This document shows, one piece after another, positions 25,656 to 35,029 of a DNA stretch of 64,000 nucleotides. Under the pieces are notes generated by a model. That model worked only from the letters and a program-made list of their open reading frames with translations, ran no database searches and was not told the origin of the DNA. The position numbers were made by a program, and so were the translations under genes. The DNA is from Bryobacterales bacterium (GTDB lineage: Bacteria > Acidobacteriota > Terriglobia > Bryobacterales > Bryobacteraceae), in assembly GCA_003142185.1 (NCBI GenBank), contig PLOR01000106.1:62001-126000 (forward strand), given 5' to 3'. Position 1 is the stretch's first letter, and each line of letters opens with the position of its first letter.

Positions 25656-25677
25656 ATCTAAAGAAAACCTCAAGAAG
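25656..25677 (-). promoter_or_regulatory. Direct-repeat operator candidate (11-bp period), copy 1
   Basis: Two CTnAAGAA half-sites 11 bases apart, 30 bases before the phosphoesterase ATG. The 22-base block matches 18 of 22 bases of the block at 34487-34508 that precedes a TonB receptor gene at the same distance. Spacing of 11 bases is typical of PhoB/OmpR-class tandem sites; that regulator assignment is inference. Confidence 0.5.
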
Positions 25678-25756
25678 CGGCAAATTCATGTGAAATTCAT
25701 ATTCCCTTTGCTGATCGGAAACACCAGGCTGAAGGTGGACCCTGCTCCCTCGGCCC

Positions 25757-26162
25757 GCAGCCCGACGCGACGGAAACTCTTGTGCCGCGCAACTATGGCC
25801 GCGCACCGGCGCTGATTTCGGTGAATCTGCGCATCGGAAAGGCTTTCGGTTTTGGACCGAGCAAGGAGAACGCTGCCAAGCCCGCCCAGGGCGGCTCCGG
25901 CCCGGCGCCGCTGGGCCCGGTGACTAATCAAGGGCTGCGCGGCCTGCTTGGTTAGCCGAGCGCGGGACGGCGCTATAACTTGAGCGTCTCAATGTCGATT
26001 CGCAACTTACTCAACCACACGAACCCGGGTCCCATCGTCGGCGACATCACCTCTCCGCTGTTCGGCCGCTCCAACCAGATCGCGGATGCACCCAACGGAG
26101 AGGGCTTCTTCGAGACCGCCAACAACCGGCGCCTCGAAATGCAGATTCGGTTGACGTTCTGA
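25757..26162 (+). pseudogene. C-terminal remnant of a TonB-dependent receptor
   Basis: One continuous rightward frame reads LVPRNYGRAPALISVNLRIG, KAFGFGP, a glycine/proline linker, then GLRGLLG, a TAG stop near 25955, and continues in the same frame as GRRYNLSVSMSIRNLLNHT, GDITSPLFGRSNQI and the barrel-closing LEMQIRLTF. This is the last roughly 130 residues of the large receptor family that also occurs at 27.9 and 32.7 kb, with one nonsense mutation and no 5' part. It is on the opposite strand to the surviving receptor. A 30-base copy of its extreme end recurs at 27288-27317 beyond the P1 peptidase gene. Confidence 0.75.
26133..26162 (+). repeat. Direct repeat, copy 1 (end of receptor remnant)
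   Basis: Thirty bases coding LEMQIRLTF plus stop; copy 2 at 27288-27317 differs by one base. The two copies flank the P1 peptidase gene. Confidence 0.7.
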
Positions 26163-26164
26163 GG

Positions 26165-27235
26165 CTACCGCAGTACCCCGTGCGCTCTCAGAATTTCTTT
26201 CGTCTCTTCGATCGGCAGTGCTTGCACTGTGTGCCCGTTCCCCGTCACCGTTACGGCCTTCAACAGGGAGTTGTAGATCGCCTCTTCGGTGGCCTCGATC
26301 GTGGCGACGAACAGACCCGACATACCGTCGTTCGTGACTAGCTTCGGAGGATTGCGCGCGGTGGAAAAAGCGATGGCGTAATCTCCACTTCCGTTAGAAC
26401 CGTCCGCGCCCGTGCGAGCCAGGCCGAACATGGTGCGCGCCGCCATCCGGCGCAGGTTGCGCGCGTCCACCGGCGCATCTGTCGCAACGACGATGACGAT
26501 GCTGCCATTCCCCGAGTTCGGCCCCACGCTTTTCCTCAGTTCGCGGCCCACCGGAATACCGGCGATCGTCAGGTCCCCGCCGAAGTTCGTCTGCACCAGC
26601 ACGCCGATGGTGTACTCTCCGGCTTTGCGCGACGACGTGCCGATCCCGCCCTTCCATCCGAACGCGACGGATCCCGTTCCCGCTCCCACCGCTCCTTCTT
26701 CCACTGGCCCGCCTTTTGCATTCTGAATCGCTGCGAACACCTCGTCGTGTCCGACGTGCCGGCCGCGAATATCATTGAGCAGGTATCCGTCATTCGTCTC
26801 CGCGACCAACGGGTTGATCGAGCGCACAGCCTCGTTGCCGGGCAGTGCAAGCATGTAATCGATTAGCGCGTCGGCGGCACGCGGGACATCCAACGTCGAG
26901 GTCAACAGAATTGGCGTCTCAATCTCGCCGAGTTCGTTGACTTGTGTCGAGCCCGCCAGCTTCCCGAATCCGTTGCCGACGAACACTGCGGCCGGGACCT
27001 TGTCGCGAAAGAGGTTTCCCGCGTGCGGCAAGACCGCCGTGACACCTGTTCGGATCGTATCGCCACGAATCAGAGTCGTGTGGCCGACGAGCACGCCCGC
27101 TACGTCGGTTATTGCGTTCAAAGGTCCTGTGGGAAGGATACCGGCGACGATGCCCAGATCGCGAGCGCGCGGACGTGTCTGACCGGCAGCCAAACCCACC
27201 GTCCCACAGAGGAAACACAGCAGAGCCACTCGCAT
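26165..27235 (-). CDS. Exported P1-family aminopeptidase (DmpA/BapA type)
   Basis: A 356-residue protein with signal peptide (MRVALLCFLCGTVGLAAG). It has the P1 hallmarks: GPLNAITDVAGVLVGHTT near the N-terminus and the self-cleavage site GNGSIVIVVATDAP with nucleophile S245, generating two chains as an N-terminal hydrolase. Family members release D- or beta-amino residues from peptides. ATG 27235 was chosen over an ATG 45 bases earlier, which spoils the leader. The gene sits alone between two 30-base copies of the end of a receptor gene, so it may have been inserted there. Stop is three bases from the stop of the receptor remnant. Confidence 0.9.
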   Translation of the reverse strand: MRVALLCFLCGTVGLAAGQTRPRARDLGIVAGILPTGPLNAITDVAGVLVGHTTLIRGDTIRTGVTAVLPHAGNLFRDKVPAAVFVGNGFGKLAGSTQVNELGEIETPILLTSTLDVPRAADALIDYMLALPGNEAVRSINPLVAETNDGYLLNDIRGRHVGHDEVFAAIQNAKGGPVEEGAVGAGTGSVAFGWKGGIGTSSRKAGEYTIGVLVQTNFGGDLTIAGIPVGRELRKSVGPNSGNGSIVIVVATDAPVDARNLRRMAARTMFGLARTGADGSNGSGDYAIAFSTARNPPKLVTNDGMSGLFVATIEATEEAIYNSLLKAVTVTGNGHTVQALPIEETKEILRAHGVLR

Positions 27236-27287
27236 GGGTCCAATGTAGCAGCAGGCGCGAGGATAAAGGCCCACGCGCAAACCGAAT

Positions 27288-27317
27288 CTCGAAATGCAGA
27301 TTCGGTTGATGTTCTGA
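27288..27317 (+). repeat. Direct repeat, copy 2 (detached receptor end)
   Basis: Same 30 bases as 26133-26162 with one change, reading LEMQIRLMF and a stop, with no receptor sequence before it. It lies upstream of the P1 gene start and marks a duplication or insertion scar. Confidence 0.7.
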
Positions 27318-27352
27318 TTGGCTCTGCTAGAGCGGGTACGAGTCGGCTTGGG

Positions 27353-27829
27353 CTACTTCGCCGCGAGTGCAGTCACTGCGGGCGGCGTCGAGTAGATGAT
27401 CTTGTAGCCACTGCCCGTAATCGCTCCGATGCCGGCGCCGATCGCAACTCCGCCTCCCAATGTCACCGCGGTGATGTCCCGCCCCTCATTGGCAAAACGC
27501 GCGCCCAGCGTGGCGTTGACAATCGCGCCGCCACCCAGCCCGATCGCCGCGCCCAGCAGCGTTCTCACGGTCCGGCTCAGGCGCGGTCTTCGGGAGACGC
27601 GGATGATATCGGCCCGGCGCACCGTGAATTCGCGAGAGGCTTGATAGGTAAGGTCCGCTTCTGAGGCGCGCGCAAATCGACCTTCGACGCGTCTTTGATC
27701 GGAAAGATCGATCGCGATCCTGGTTCCGGCGTGAAGTCGCCGCACGCGGTTCCATTGGCCGGCGTCTCCAGCAACCCCCGGCAGCACGGCCATCGCGAGA
27801 GCACCAACGATCAGAGCGATACGTTTCAT
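27353..27829 (-). CDS. Exported protein with Sm-like module and glycine-zipper segment
   Basis: A 158-residue protein: signal peptide (MKRIALIVGALAMAVLPGVAG), an Sm/LSm-like beta module (LHAGTRIAIDLSDQRRVEG, then LTYQASREFTVRRADI) and a glycine-rich hydrophobic region (LLGAAIGLGGGAIVNATLG, VAIGAGIGAITG) that may insert in the outer membrane. This layout is common among acidobacterial envelope proteins of unknown role. It lies between the P1 peptidase and the TonB receptor, all leftward; 118 bases separate it from the receptor stop. Confidence 0.7.
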   Translation of the reverse strand: MKRIALIVGALAMAVLPGVAGDAGQWNRVRRLHAGTRIAIDLSDQRRVEGRFARASEADLTYQASREFTVRRADIIRVSRRPRLSRTVRTLLGAAIGLGGGAIVNATLGARFANEGRDITAVTLGGGVAIGAGIGAITGSGYKIIYSTPPAVTALAAK

Positions 27830-27947
27830 CCTGGGCCACTAGGTCCTGTTCAGTTTATACCGCGCCGGGCCCGATGCGGCAGACGCCCGCGGGAGGCGTA
27901 CGTCGTTCAACTCGAACCCTCGTTGGTGGCTGCCGGCGGGCCGCTCG

Positions 27948-30926
27948 CTAGAACTCGGCCCGGAACATGAATTCGAGACGGCGGGGCGCGCCCGTTCCGA
28001 CAGCGCCGGTGTTGATGATGCTGGTGATGGTCCCGAAGCTGCCGCTAACCGACGGTGGGTTGCCGGTCAGGGTGCCGATCTTTCCGGATGGCGAGCTGTA
28101 AACCGGGTGGTTGAGGAGGTTGTACACGCCGGCTCGGAAATTCAGCGCCAGACGCTCGGTCACCCTGAATCTCTTCTGCAGCGAGCTGTCGATTTCAGAC
28201 ATGCCGGGCCCGTTGGCGATGTACCGGCCGAGATTGCCCCAAGTACCGCTGGCTGGAAGCGAGAAGGCAGCCGGGTTGAACCAGCCGTCGATGCTGGGGT
28301 TGGCGGCGTAAATGGATACGCCGGGCACGAGGTTGGGGCGCTGGCCGGAAGTGTTGCCATCTAACAGCGCACCCGCTTTACGCGTCATCGTGATGTTGAC
28401 CGGCAGACCGGTCTGGGCGCTGGCGATGGCGGCGAACTTCCAGCCGCCGAAGATTCTGGACGCTGTGCGGTCTTGCAGAAACTGCTTGCCGTGCCCGAAA
28501 GGCAGATCGTAAACGGCATTGGCGGTCATCGTGTGCCGCACGTCGATGTTGGTGCTGCTGCGGTCGCAGGCGCGGCAAGCCATGTCCTGGAAACCGACGG
28601 ATTCGCCGGAGCCGATGGATGCGTCGGCAATGCCGTGCGAATACATGTAGTTCATCTGGAACAACAGCCCGCGCGTGAACCGGCGGTGCAGAGAGGCTTG
28701 CAACGCGTTGAAGTTGTCGTTGCCATCGTTGGCCTTCAAACCGAACGAACCGAAGCCGGCCAGTGGACGCGTGCCGGTGAGCGGATTGATCAGATTGACG
28801 GTGTATTTGTCGAACAGGTGGTGGCCTTCGGAGCCGGTGTAACCCACCTGCGCCATCCAATCTTGCGGCAATTGCTGTTGCACCACCAGGTCCCATTCAT
28901 TGTAGGAGAGGTCTTTGCGATCGCGAGCGATCGCTTTCGGGCTGTAGAGCTGGTTGGCGGGATCGAGAAACGCGGTCAGCGGGTAGGCCAGGGCCGGAAA
29001 GTCCGACGACGCCAGCGAGTAGCGGGGCACGGCGCTTTCCGCCGGATCGCTGAAGTCATCGTTCTGGTTGCCGCCGTAGTAGATGCCGAACCCCGAGCGA
29101 ATCGAGGTCTTGCCGTGCAGCGCCGCCGGCGCCCACGCCAGACCTAGACGAGGTCCGAGATCCTTGGTGTTCGGGGCGTAGTAGGGCGTACCCTTTGGGC
29201 AGAACCCGCCGCAGCCAAGAATGTCCACCACCGCGGAGCGATTCAGGATTTCGTGCGCCACCGAATAGTATTCATAGCGCAGGCCCAGGTTCAGCGTCAG
29301 GGTCGGCGTCACGCGGAACTCGTCCTGCGCATAGCCCTGATAGAAGGTCCGCCGGTTCCCAACCACGCCCTCGCCTTGCAGATAAGTGGCAGTATCGGCG
29401 GAGTTGTTGATGAAGTCGGTAACGGTCGGATAGTCGATAGTCGACGTGGTCAGCGTGTTGCCGGAATTGTTCAGGCGGATGCGGCGGAAGTCGACCCCGA
29501 ACTTGAGTGTGTGGCGCCCGTGGTTCCAGGTCAAGTTGTCGATGTAGGAGAACGTGGTTCCAACCTCGGTATCGAGCGAGGTGTCGCTTATCCCGTCATA
29601 GTTCGCCGCTGTCACGGCGACCGGCGCAGTACCGTAGGTCCAATCGTGGTAATTGGCGCGGTTCAAGCCGAACTTCACTTCGTTAACGACGGTCGGAGAA
29701 AAGATCCGCAGATACTCGAGAACGAGGTTGGTGGGAATCAACGGGATGACTTCGTGATCTCCTAGGGCGTCGCTTGGGCTGTCGCTATAGGCGTTATCGA
29801 TGTTATAACGCACATACGTTGTGTTCGTGTCGTTGAGGCGGTAGTCGAAGCGCAACATGCCGGCGTCTTCGCGGACCGTATCGGTAGCCACCTTGGACAC
29901 CATGTCGGTGTAGGCGTCCACCGGCGTCTCCCCTATCGGATAGGCGTCAATGATCGGTTTCATCGCCGGCGATGTCGCCAGTACCTGCGCTCGAACGGCG
30001 GCGTTCGGCACAAAGTTTTCGAACGTCTCGCCAAGATTCTGGCGGAGGCCTTCGTAGTTGGCATAGAAGAACGCCTTGTTCTTGACGATGGGGCCGCCAA
30101 AACTGGCGCCGAATTGATTCAGGGTGAACGGAGGCAGCGTCGCGCCGTCGAACGGCGACCGCGCGTCCAGTGCATCGTTGCGCACGGCGTAAAACGTGCT
30201 GCCGTGGTATTCGTTGGTGCCGGTCTTCGAAACTACGTTGATCTGCGCGCCGCCGGCAGCGCCGCTCTCGGCCGTGTAGTTGGCGGTGCTGACGCGGAAT
30301 TCGGCGATCGAGTCAAGCGCGATGTTGAGCCGCGCATTGGCCTTCTGCGTCTGCTCCTGCACGCCGCTGGTGTCGACGCCGTCGAAGGTGAAATTGCTGT
30401 CGTCCAGCGAATGGCCGGAGAAGCGGATCTCGCGCTGGCTGCCATCGGCGTAGTTGATGGCGCCAGGCGCCAGCAGCATCAGGCTGGCCCAGTCGCGGCC
30501 ACTGACGGGGATTTCCTTGATCTGCTCGGACTCGATCACGCCGCCCACTTCGGCGTTGGTGCGATTGAGCGACTCTGCCGTGGCAGTGACTGCGACCGCG
30601 TCGGAGGTCGCGCCCACCTCTAACTTGGCATCGACGGTCCTGGTTTCTCCATATCGAAGATCGACACCGGTGACAGTCACCGGCTTGAACCCGGCTTTGC
30701 TGATGCGCAGCGAGTACACACCCACGCCGAGCGGCGCAACTTCGTAGAGCCCGGAGTCACCCGTCACTGCGGCGCGATGGAAGCCGGTGGCGGCCAACTC
30801 AACCTCGACCGCGGCTCCGGCGACCAGCGCTCCCGATGGATCTGTTACGGTGCCGCTAATGCCGGCACGATCCTGCGCGCACAACGGGAGCGCAAGTAGG
30901 GATAGACACAAAAACAGTCGATTCAA
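27948..30926 (-). CDS. TonB-dependent receptor with carboxypeptidase-regulatory-like N-terminus
   Basis: A 992-residue outer-membrane receptor that is intact. Signal peptide (LNRLFLCLSLLALPLCAQ), a CarboxypepD_reg domain (GISGTVTDPSGALVAGAAVE, about 20-110), the plug (IPVSGRDWASLMLLAPG, ITFDGVDTSGVQ-type block), then the barrel ending PRRLEFMFRAEF. The start is TTG at 30926 with GGAGG five bases before it; earlier in-frame ATG codons are far upstream, without a leader. Substrate unknown; two extracellular phosphatases nearby suggest uptake of phosphorylated compounds or their products. Gene order places the metallophosphatase at 31142-32530 just upstream on the same strand. Confidence 0.9.
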   Translation of the reverse strand: MNRLFLCLSLLALPLCAQDRAGISGTVTDPSGALVAGAAVEVELAATGFHRAAVTGDSGLYEVAPLGVGVYSLRISKAGFKPVTVTGVDLRYGETRTVDAKLEVGATSDAVAVTATAESLNRTNAEVGGVIESEQIKEIPVSGRDWASLMLLAPGAINYADGSQREIRFSGHSLDDSNFTFDGVDTSGVQEQTQKANARLNIALDSIAEFRVSTANYTAESGAAGGAQINVVSKTGTNEYHGSTFYAVRNDALDARSPFDGATLPPFTLNQFGASFGGPIVKNKAFFYANYEGLRQNLGETFENFVPNAAVRAQVLATSPAMKPIIDAYPIGETPVDAYTDMVSKVATDTVREDAGMLRFDYRLNDTNTTYVRYNIDNAYSDSPSDALGDHEVIPLIPTNLVLEYLRIFSPTVVNEVKFGLNRANYHDWTYGTAPVAVTAANYDGISDTSLDTEVGTTFSYIDNLTWNHGRHTLKFGVDFRRIRLNNSGNTLTTSTIDYPTVTDFINNSADTATYLQGEGVVGNRRTFYQGYAQDEFRVTPTLTLNLGLRYEYYSVAHEILNRSAVVDILGCGGFCPKGTPYYAPNTKDLGPRLGLAWAPAALHGKTSIRSGFGIYYGGNQNDDFSDPAESAVPRYSLASSDFPALAYPLTAFLDPANQLYSPKAIARDRKDLSYNEWDLVVQQQLPQDWMAQVGYTGSEGHHLFDKYTVNLINPLTGTRPLAGFGSFGLKANDGNDNFNALQASLHRRFTRGLLFQMNYMYSHGIADASIGSGESVGFQDMACRACDRSSTNIDVRHTMTANAVYDLPFGHGKQFLQDRTASRIFGGWKFAAIASAQTGLPVNITMTRKAGALLDGNTSGQRPNLVPGVSIYAANPSIDGWFNPAAFSLPASGTWGNLGRYIANGPGMSEIDSSLQKRFRVTERLALNFRAGVYNLLNHPVYSSPSGKIGTLTGNPPSVSGSFGTITSIINTGAVGTGAPRRLEFMFRAEF

Positions 30927-30945
30927 GTGGACCTCCAGGCTGAAA

Positions 30946-31015
30946 CAGATAATATAGGAGTACTTTATCTGATAGATGTTTCGAGGCGATGAATGGATGT
31001 TGACAATACGGTCAA
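30946..31015 (-). promoter_or_regulatory. Two dyads before the intact receptor gene
   Basis: An inverted repeat CAGATAA-N12-TTATCTG (30946-30971) overlaps a TATATTAT that could be a -10 box, and a second dyad TTGAC-N6-GTCAA lies at 31000-31015. Both precede the TTG start at 30926. Which protein binds is unknown. Confidence 0.4.
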
Positions 31016-31141
31016 TGCGCACCAGCATCCTACCGCTCGCGGCACGTGGAAAATTGGCAGATTCGCGCTGAAATCGCGAGACTTCGCCGACGGCCATCGG
31101 CAGGCTCGTGCGGCGCCACAGACTGTATTCACGCTGGCGGC

Positions 31142-32530
31142 CTATGCCCGTAAAGCGGTCGCGGTGATATTCCGTCCCGCCGACTTGCTCGAGGAGTGGT
31201 CGATGTAGATGGAGGACGCTCCGTTCTTGCGCAACTCGAAACCGTCTACCACGGCGCCGTCAATCGAATATGCCGTAAGCGCCAGCCGCTCCGGCGATAC
31301 ATCGACGATCTGGTAGAACTGTTCGTTCTCGATCATCTTCGCCATGTATTGGCTGTTCACCTTTTGGGTCTTGTACATCTTCGGGCCACTGACCGAAATG
31401 GCGTAAATAACGCCGGGCGCCGAAGGGTCTACGATCCGGTCGCGGGCGATCTTGTGGGTGCGGGCATAGACATGGTCATGCCCTTGTAGAACCAGGTCCA
31501 CATGGTACTTCTCGTAGAGCGGCGCGAGAGCGGCGCGCATTGCCGCGTACTCCCGACCTTGCGCGATGGCGTAGATCCCCTGGTGCTGTACGACGATTGT
31601 CCAGTGATTCGGGTTATCGCTCAGCACCTTGGTGAGCCACTCGACTTCCTTGTCGGTGACGCGTTTTCTTGCTGTAGCCTCGAAGTTTTCCTCGGCGAAA
31701 GCGTTCACATCCAGAGCAATGAAGCGGACTCCCTGATAGTCCAGATAATACGACTGGCCCGGCATGTCGTCCAGATTCGGCCCGTTTGCCGGCAGAACGA
31801 AGTGGCGGCGCCATGGCCACGGAGCGGCGAGCGTCGTATTGGCCTCCGGGGAGCCCGCGGGCCGATGCAGGTCGTGGTTGCCCGGAACCGGAATACTGGG
31901 GACGGTGGCGGAGATAAAGCCCAGAGCGTCGCTCCATTCGCCCCACAAACGGTCGTCATATCCCTCGGCGACCAGGTCGCCCGCGTGCACCAGGAACCGC
32001 GCATCGGGAGCGGCGGCGTACGCGCGCCGGATAGATCGCGACCACAGGGATTTGATGGCGTTCTGCTCGTCGCCCACGTAGAGGAACCGGAAAGGCTCGG
32101 GCTTGGTGGAGGCTGTGCGAAACACGTTCCATTCGCTCCAGACTTGGCCATCGCCCACCCGGTAGCAGTACGTCGTGTCCGGCGACAGCCCTTCGAACCT
32201 CGCGGCGTAATGCGCGGCGGAGCGGCCGTCACCCAAATCGTCTTTTTCGCAAGTGGCACCGACCGTGCTGGCCGACGGTTCGAACTTGGGATCGGGCGTA
32301 AATTTCGCGACCTGTGCCTGCGGAGACGCCGCCGCAACCTCCGTTCGCCAAGTCACTGCCTGGGTCCGGGCGGGATCGCCCGTCCACGTGAGAACGATCC
32401 GCGACGGAACCGCTCCTGGAGCGGCTGGCGCAGCCGGCGCTGCCGAGCCGCGAGAAGCGAGCGAAAGCAGCAACGGGCCGGGCGCCAGTCGCGCGAATTG
32501 CCGGCGAGTGAAGTTAGACATGTTGTTCAT
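31142..32530 (-). CDS. Tat-exported purple-acid-phosphatase-like metallophosphoesterase
   Basis: A 462-residue protein. A Tat leader (FTRRQFARLAPGPLLLSLAS) precedes a PAP-type fibronectin domain (about 45-140: IVLTWTGDPARTQAVTWRTE) and the catalytic domain with ligands in FLYVGDEQNAI, LVHAGDLVAEGYD, PVPGNHDLH, VVQHQGIYA and LQGHDHVYARTH. It should act on phosphate esters outside the cytoplasm. ATG 32530 and ATG 32521 are both possible; the second has a better-placed GGA. A TTCGAA-CA-TTCGAA dyad lies 27 bases upstream. The TonB receptor follows on the same strand. Confidence 0.9.
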   Translation of the reverse strand: MNNMSNFTRRQFARLAPGPLLLSLASRGSAAPAAPAAPGAVPSRIVLTWTGDPARTQAVTWRTEVAAASPQAQVAKFTPDPKFEPSASTVGATCEKDDLGDGRSAAHYAARFEGLSPDTTYCYRVGDGQVWSEWNVFRTASTKPEPFRFLYVGDEQNAIKSLWSRSIRRAYAAAPDARFLVHAGDLVAEGYDDRLWGEWSDALGFISATVPSIPVPGNHDLHRPAGSPEANTTLAAPWPWRRHFVLPANGPNLDDMPGQSYYLDYQGVRFIALDVNAFAEENFEATARKRVTDKEVEWLTKVLSDNPNHWTIVVQHQGIYAIAQGREYAAMRAALAPLYEKYHVDLVLQGHDHVYARTHKIARDRIVDPSAPGVIYAISVSGPKMYKTQKVNSQYMAKMIENEQFYQIVDVSPERLALTAYSIDGAVVDGFELRKNGASSIYIDHSSSKSAGRNITATALRA

Positions 32531-32556
32531 CCAAGATTTGAGAGTTTCAACTGCGA

Positions 32557-32570
32557 TTCGAACATTCGAA
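32557..32570. promoter_or_regulatory. TTCGAA-CA-TTCGAA dyad
   Basis: Two TTCGAA hexamers around a CA centre, 27 bases before the phosphatase ATG. A plausible operator; no regulator is visible beside it. Confidence 0.35.
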
Positions 32571-32651
32571 CCTTAACACAACCTATGGTTTTGCACTGTA
32601 ATCGAAGATTCACAAAACGGCAGCTGCTGTAGCTTAATCCGCGGGCTCGAT

Positions 32652-34463
32652 TCAAAACATCAGCTTGAGAGCGAACTGCACCTGCCGGGCGGGCAACGTG
32701 CTGGTGGTAGTTCCGAATGTGGCTTTGGAAACGTCACCGCTCGGCGGCGAGAAGTTCGTTTTGTTGAGTGCATTGAAGAATTCGGTGCGGAACTCGAGTT
32801 TCTTGTTCTCGATAGCTTGGAATTCGTATCCGGCTTTCAGAGTGGCGGCCCAAGATCTTGGAGTAGTTCAACTTAGGATTGACCACCAGGGGGTTCTGCC
32901 ATTGCGGGCTGGTGTAATCGCGGCCGTAGGATTGATAGCCGGTGATGTTTTGCGTGTTCAATCCGCCAGTGAGTGCTGTGATGGTTGGCAGTCCCGGGAT
33001 TCCGTAGAGTTGCAGCATGTTTGGGCCCCCATCGAGCGTGGCCGGCGTCTTCATGCCTTCCACCTTGGACGCGCCCATGCGGAACTCCAGCAGCGACGTT
33101 GGATCGACGGTCCAGGTAATACCATTCGCCGTTTGCCAGTTCATAATGCGGCTGACGATCCCGGCGCCTTGCCCAGACGGTCCGGGAATCCCGCTGTTGG
33201 GCGCGGCAAGCTGGTATTCCAGCCGGTCGCTGAACCGCGAGAAGGCCGTGATCTTGTTGTTAACGTACCAGTCGCCGCGGATGTCGCCCTTGTTACTGGT
33301 ATCAGTGGCCGGTAAGAGAGCGGAAAAGTTGCTGACATTACCGGGAAGATTAGGCGCCGGCAGGGCATTGAACACCGTAGCTCCGAACTGCGTGATCTGC
33401 GACGCCGGAATCGTGTTATTGGGGTAGATCGTTCCACTGTAAGGATTGGCGACCGCTACGCTGAAGACTCCTTGGCGCTGGGCGAGCGTTGGCACGCTCG
33501 CGAACGAAAGCGCTTTTTGCAGGAGCCTGAGGCCCTCATAGTCGGCGAACACGAAAAGCTTATCCTTCTTGATGGGACCGCCGGCCGCGGCGCCGAACTG
33601 GTTCTGAATGAAGACTGGCTTTTGCCCCCCGGTCGGCTTGAAGAAGCCCGTGGCGTTCAAGTCCGTGTTGCGCAGAAACTCCCACACGGTTCCGTGGAAC
33701 TCGTTGGTTCCGTTGCGAACGGAAGCGTTGATGACACCGCCGCCCACGCGTCCGTACTCCGCGCTGTAACTGTTGGTGATTACCTTGAATTCCGCTACCG
33801 CATCCGGCGCCACCTGGATCACCTGGTTGGAAAGGCCCTGGTTCGAGGTGCCGTAAGCGTTGTTATCCACTCCATCGAGAATGAAGTCGTTGAACTGGCT
33901 GCGCAGGCCGCCGATGTTGAAGGAAGATTCCCGCTTCGAGAGACCGTACGCCAGCCGTACGCCAGGCGAAAGCAGTGTGAGGGCGGCGTTGGAGCGGCCA
34001 TTCAGCGGCAGGTCCACTATGGACTGCTGATTCACCACTTGGCCGCGGTCGCTGGAGTCGGGTTCCAGCGGCGAGGCGGACGCCTCCACTTGAACCGTTT
34101 CCTTCACGTCACCCACCTGGAGAGTGACGTCCACGCGCTGACGGGCGCCAATGTCCGCTTTGAACGTAGGTGTTACCGCTTTCTTGAATCCCGCCATTTC
34201 AGCTACTACGTGATACCGGCCGACGCGCACCTCAAGAAACTGGTAGTTTCCGTTGGCATCGGTCACGGTGGCTTGGGCGGTTCCGGTGTCCAAATCTTCC
34301 AGGGAGACGCTGGCGTGCGGAATCCCTCCGCCATGTGCGTCCAGAACGGTCCCCAGCACGGACGCTGTTTCAAACTGACCCCAGCACGTGGGAACCAGGC
34401 AAGCCCAAGCAGAGCGGCAAAAGCTGCAACGCGAGCGGATTGGTTTTTCTTTCGGGAGTGCAT
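32652..34463 (-). pseudogene. TonB-dependent receptor broken by two frameshifts and a large internal deletion
   Basis: Starts with a signal peptide (MHSRKKNQSARVAAFAALLG) at 34463, then a frameshift near 34390 moves the frame to QFETASVLGTVLDAHGG, the CarboxypepD_reg domain and plug. The barrel runs normally to NPKLNYSKILGRH near 32860, where a second frameshift occurs; the shifted frame reads LKAGYEFQAIENKKLEFRTE, FFNALNKTNFSPPSG and ends QVQFALKLMF. In intact relatives several hundred residues separate LKAGYEFQ from the KLEFRTEFFN block, so most of the barrel is missing. Total 604 codons against about 1100 expected. Cannot make a working receptor. Confidence 0.8.
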
Positions 34464-34486
34464 ACCAGGAGCATTAGAGCACCGCA

Positions 34487-34508
34487 ATCTGAAGAAAATC
34501 TAAAGAAA
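34487..34508 (-). promoter_or_regulatory. Direct-repeat operator candidate (11-bp period), copy 2
   Basis: Same arrangement as 25656-25677: two CTnAAGAA half-sites 11 bases apart, here 23 bases before the start of the broken receptor gene. Confidence 0.5.
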
Positions 34509-35029
34509 TGGCCGTGTCACCATAAATTTATGGAATGGGTCCCGTTTCGGGCGCGACCCGCCCTGGGTTTTCACCTGGTGCGGATCTGACGGAATTGAAG
34601 CAATCACAGTGTACGCTCGCACACGTGAAGCCTCATCGGCCGTGGTTCACGGCAGTCGTTCTTGCCAAACCCCCTTGTTGAGCGCGCTAGCCGCGCGCGC
34701 CGCCAATATCTGCTCGGCGCTCACCGAAGCTGAAGTATCGATAGCCGTAGGGACGCCGCTGAAGCGCAGCCCCACCGGCGCCTGCGGATTCGGCCCCGGG
34801 CGCTCCTCTGTCTATCTCACGATGCATGCGTCAGGCGCGAGCCAGTTCGAGACGTATGCGAGCCAGCTTGCCTTCGAATTCTCGGGCCGTAACTCACTGA
34901 TATTACGACTCCGGAATTCTGTCACGGTCTTTGCCCAACATCGCGTTTTGTCGCGGTTTTGCGACGGTCAAGATCAGAAGCCCATTGCGAGGCCGGAGAA
35001 AGCGGTTTAGAATCAAAGGAGTAGAATGT
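34509..35029. other. Stretch without a supported gene
   Basis: A rightward open frame at 34609-35010 has no family likeness and no ribosome site. The sequence is less GC-rich toward 35000 and leads directly into the tRNA half. Confidence 0.4.

Noticed and set aside
34609-35010. Rightward 133-codon open frame before the tRNA half
   Set aside because: No recognisable composition, no ribosome site, runs to the tRNA edge.
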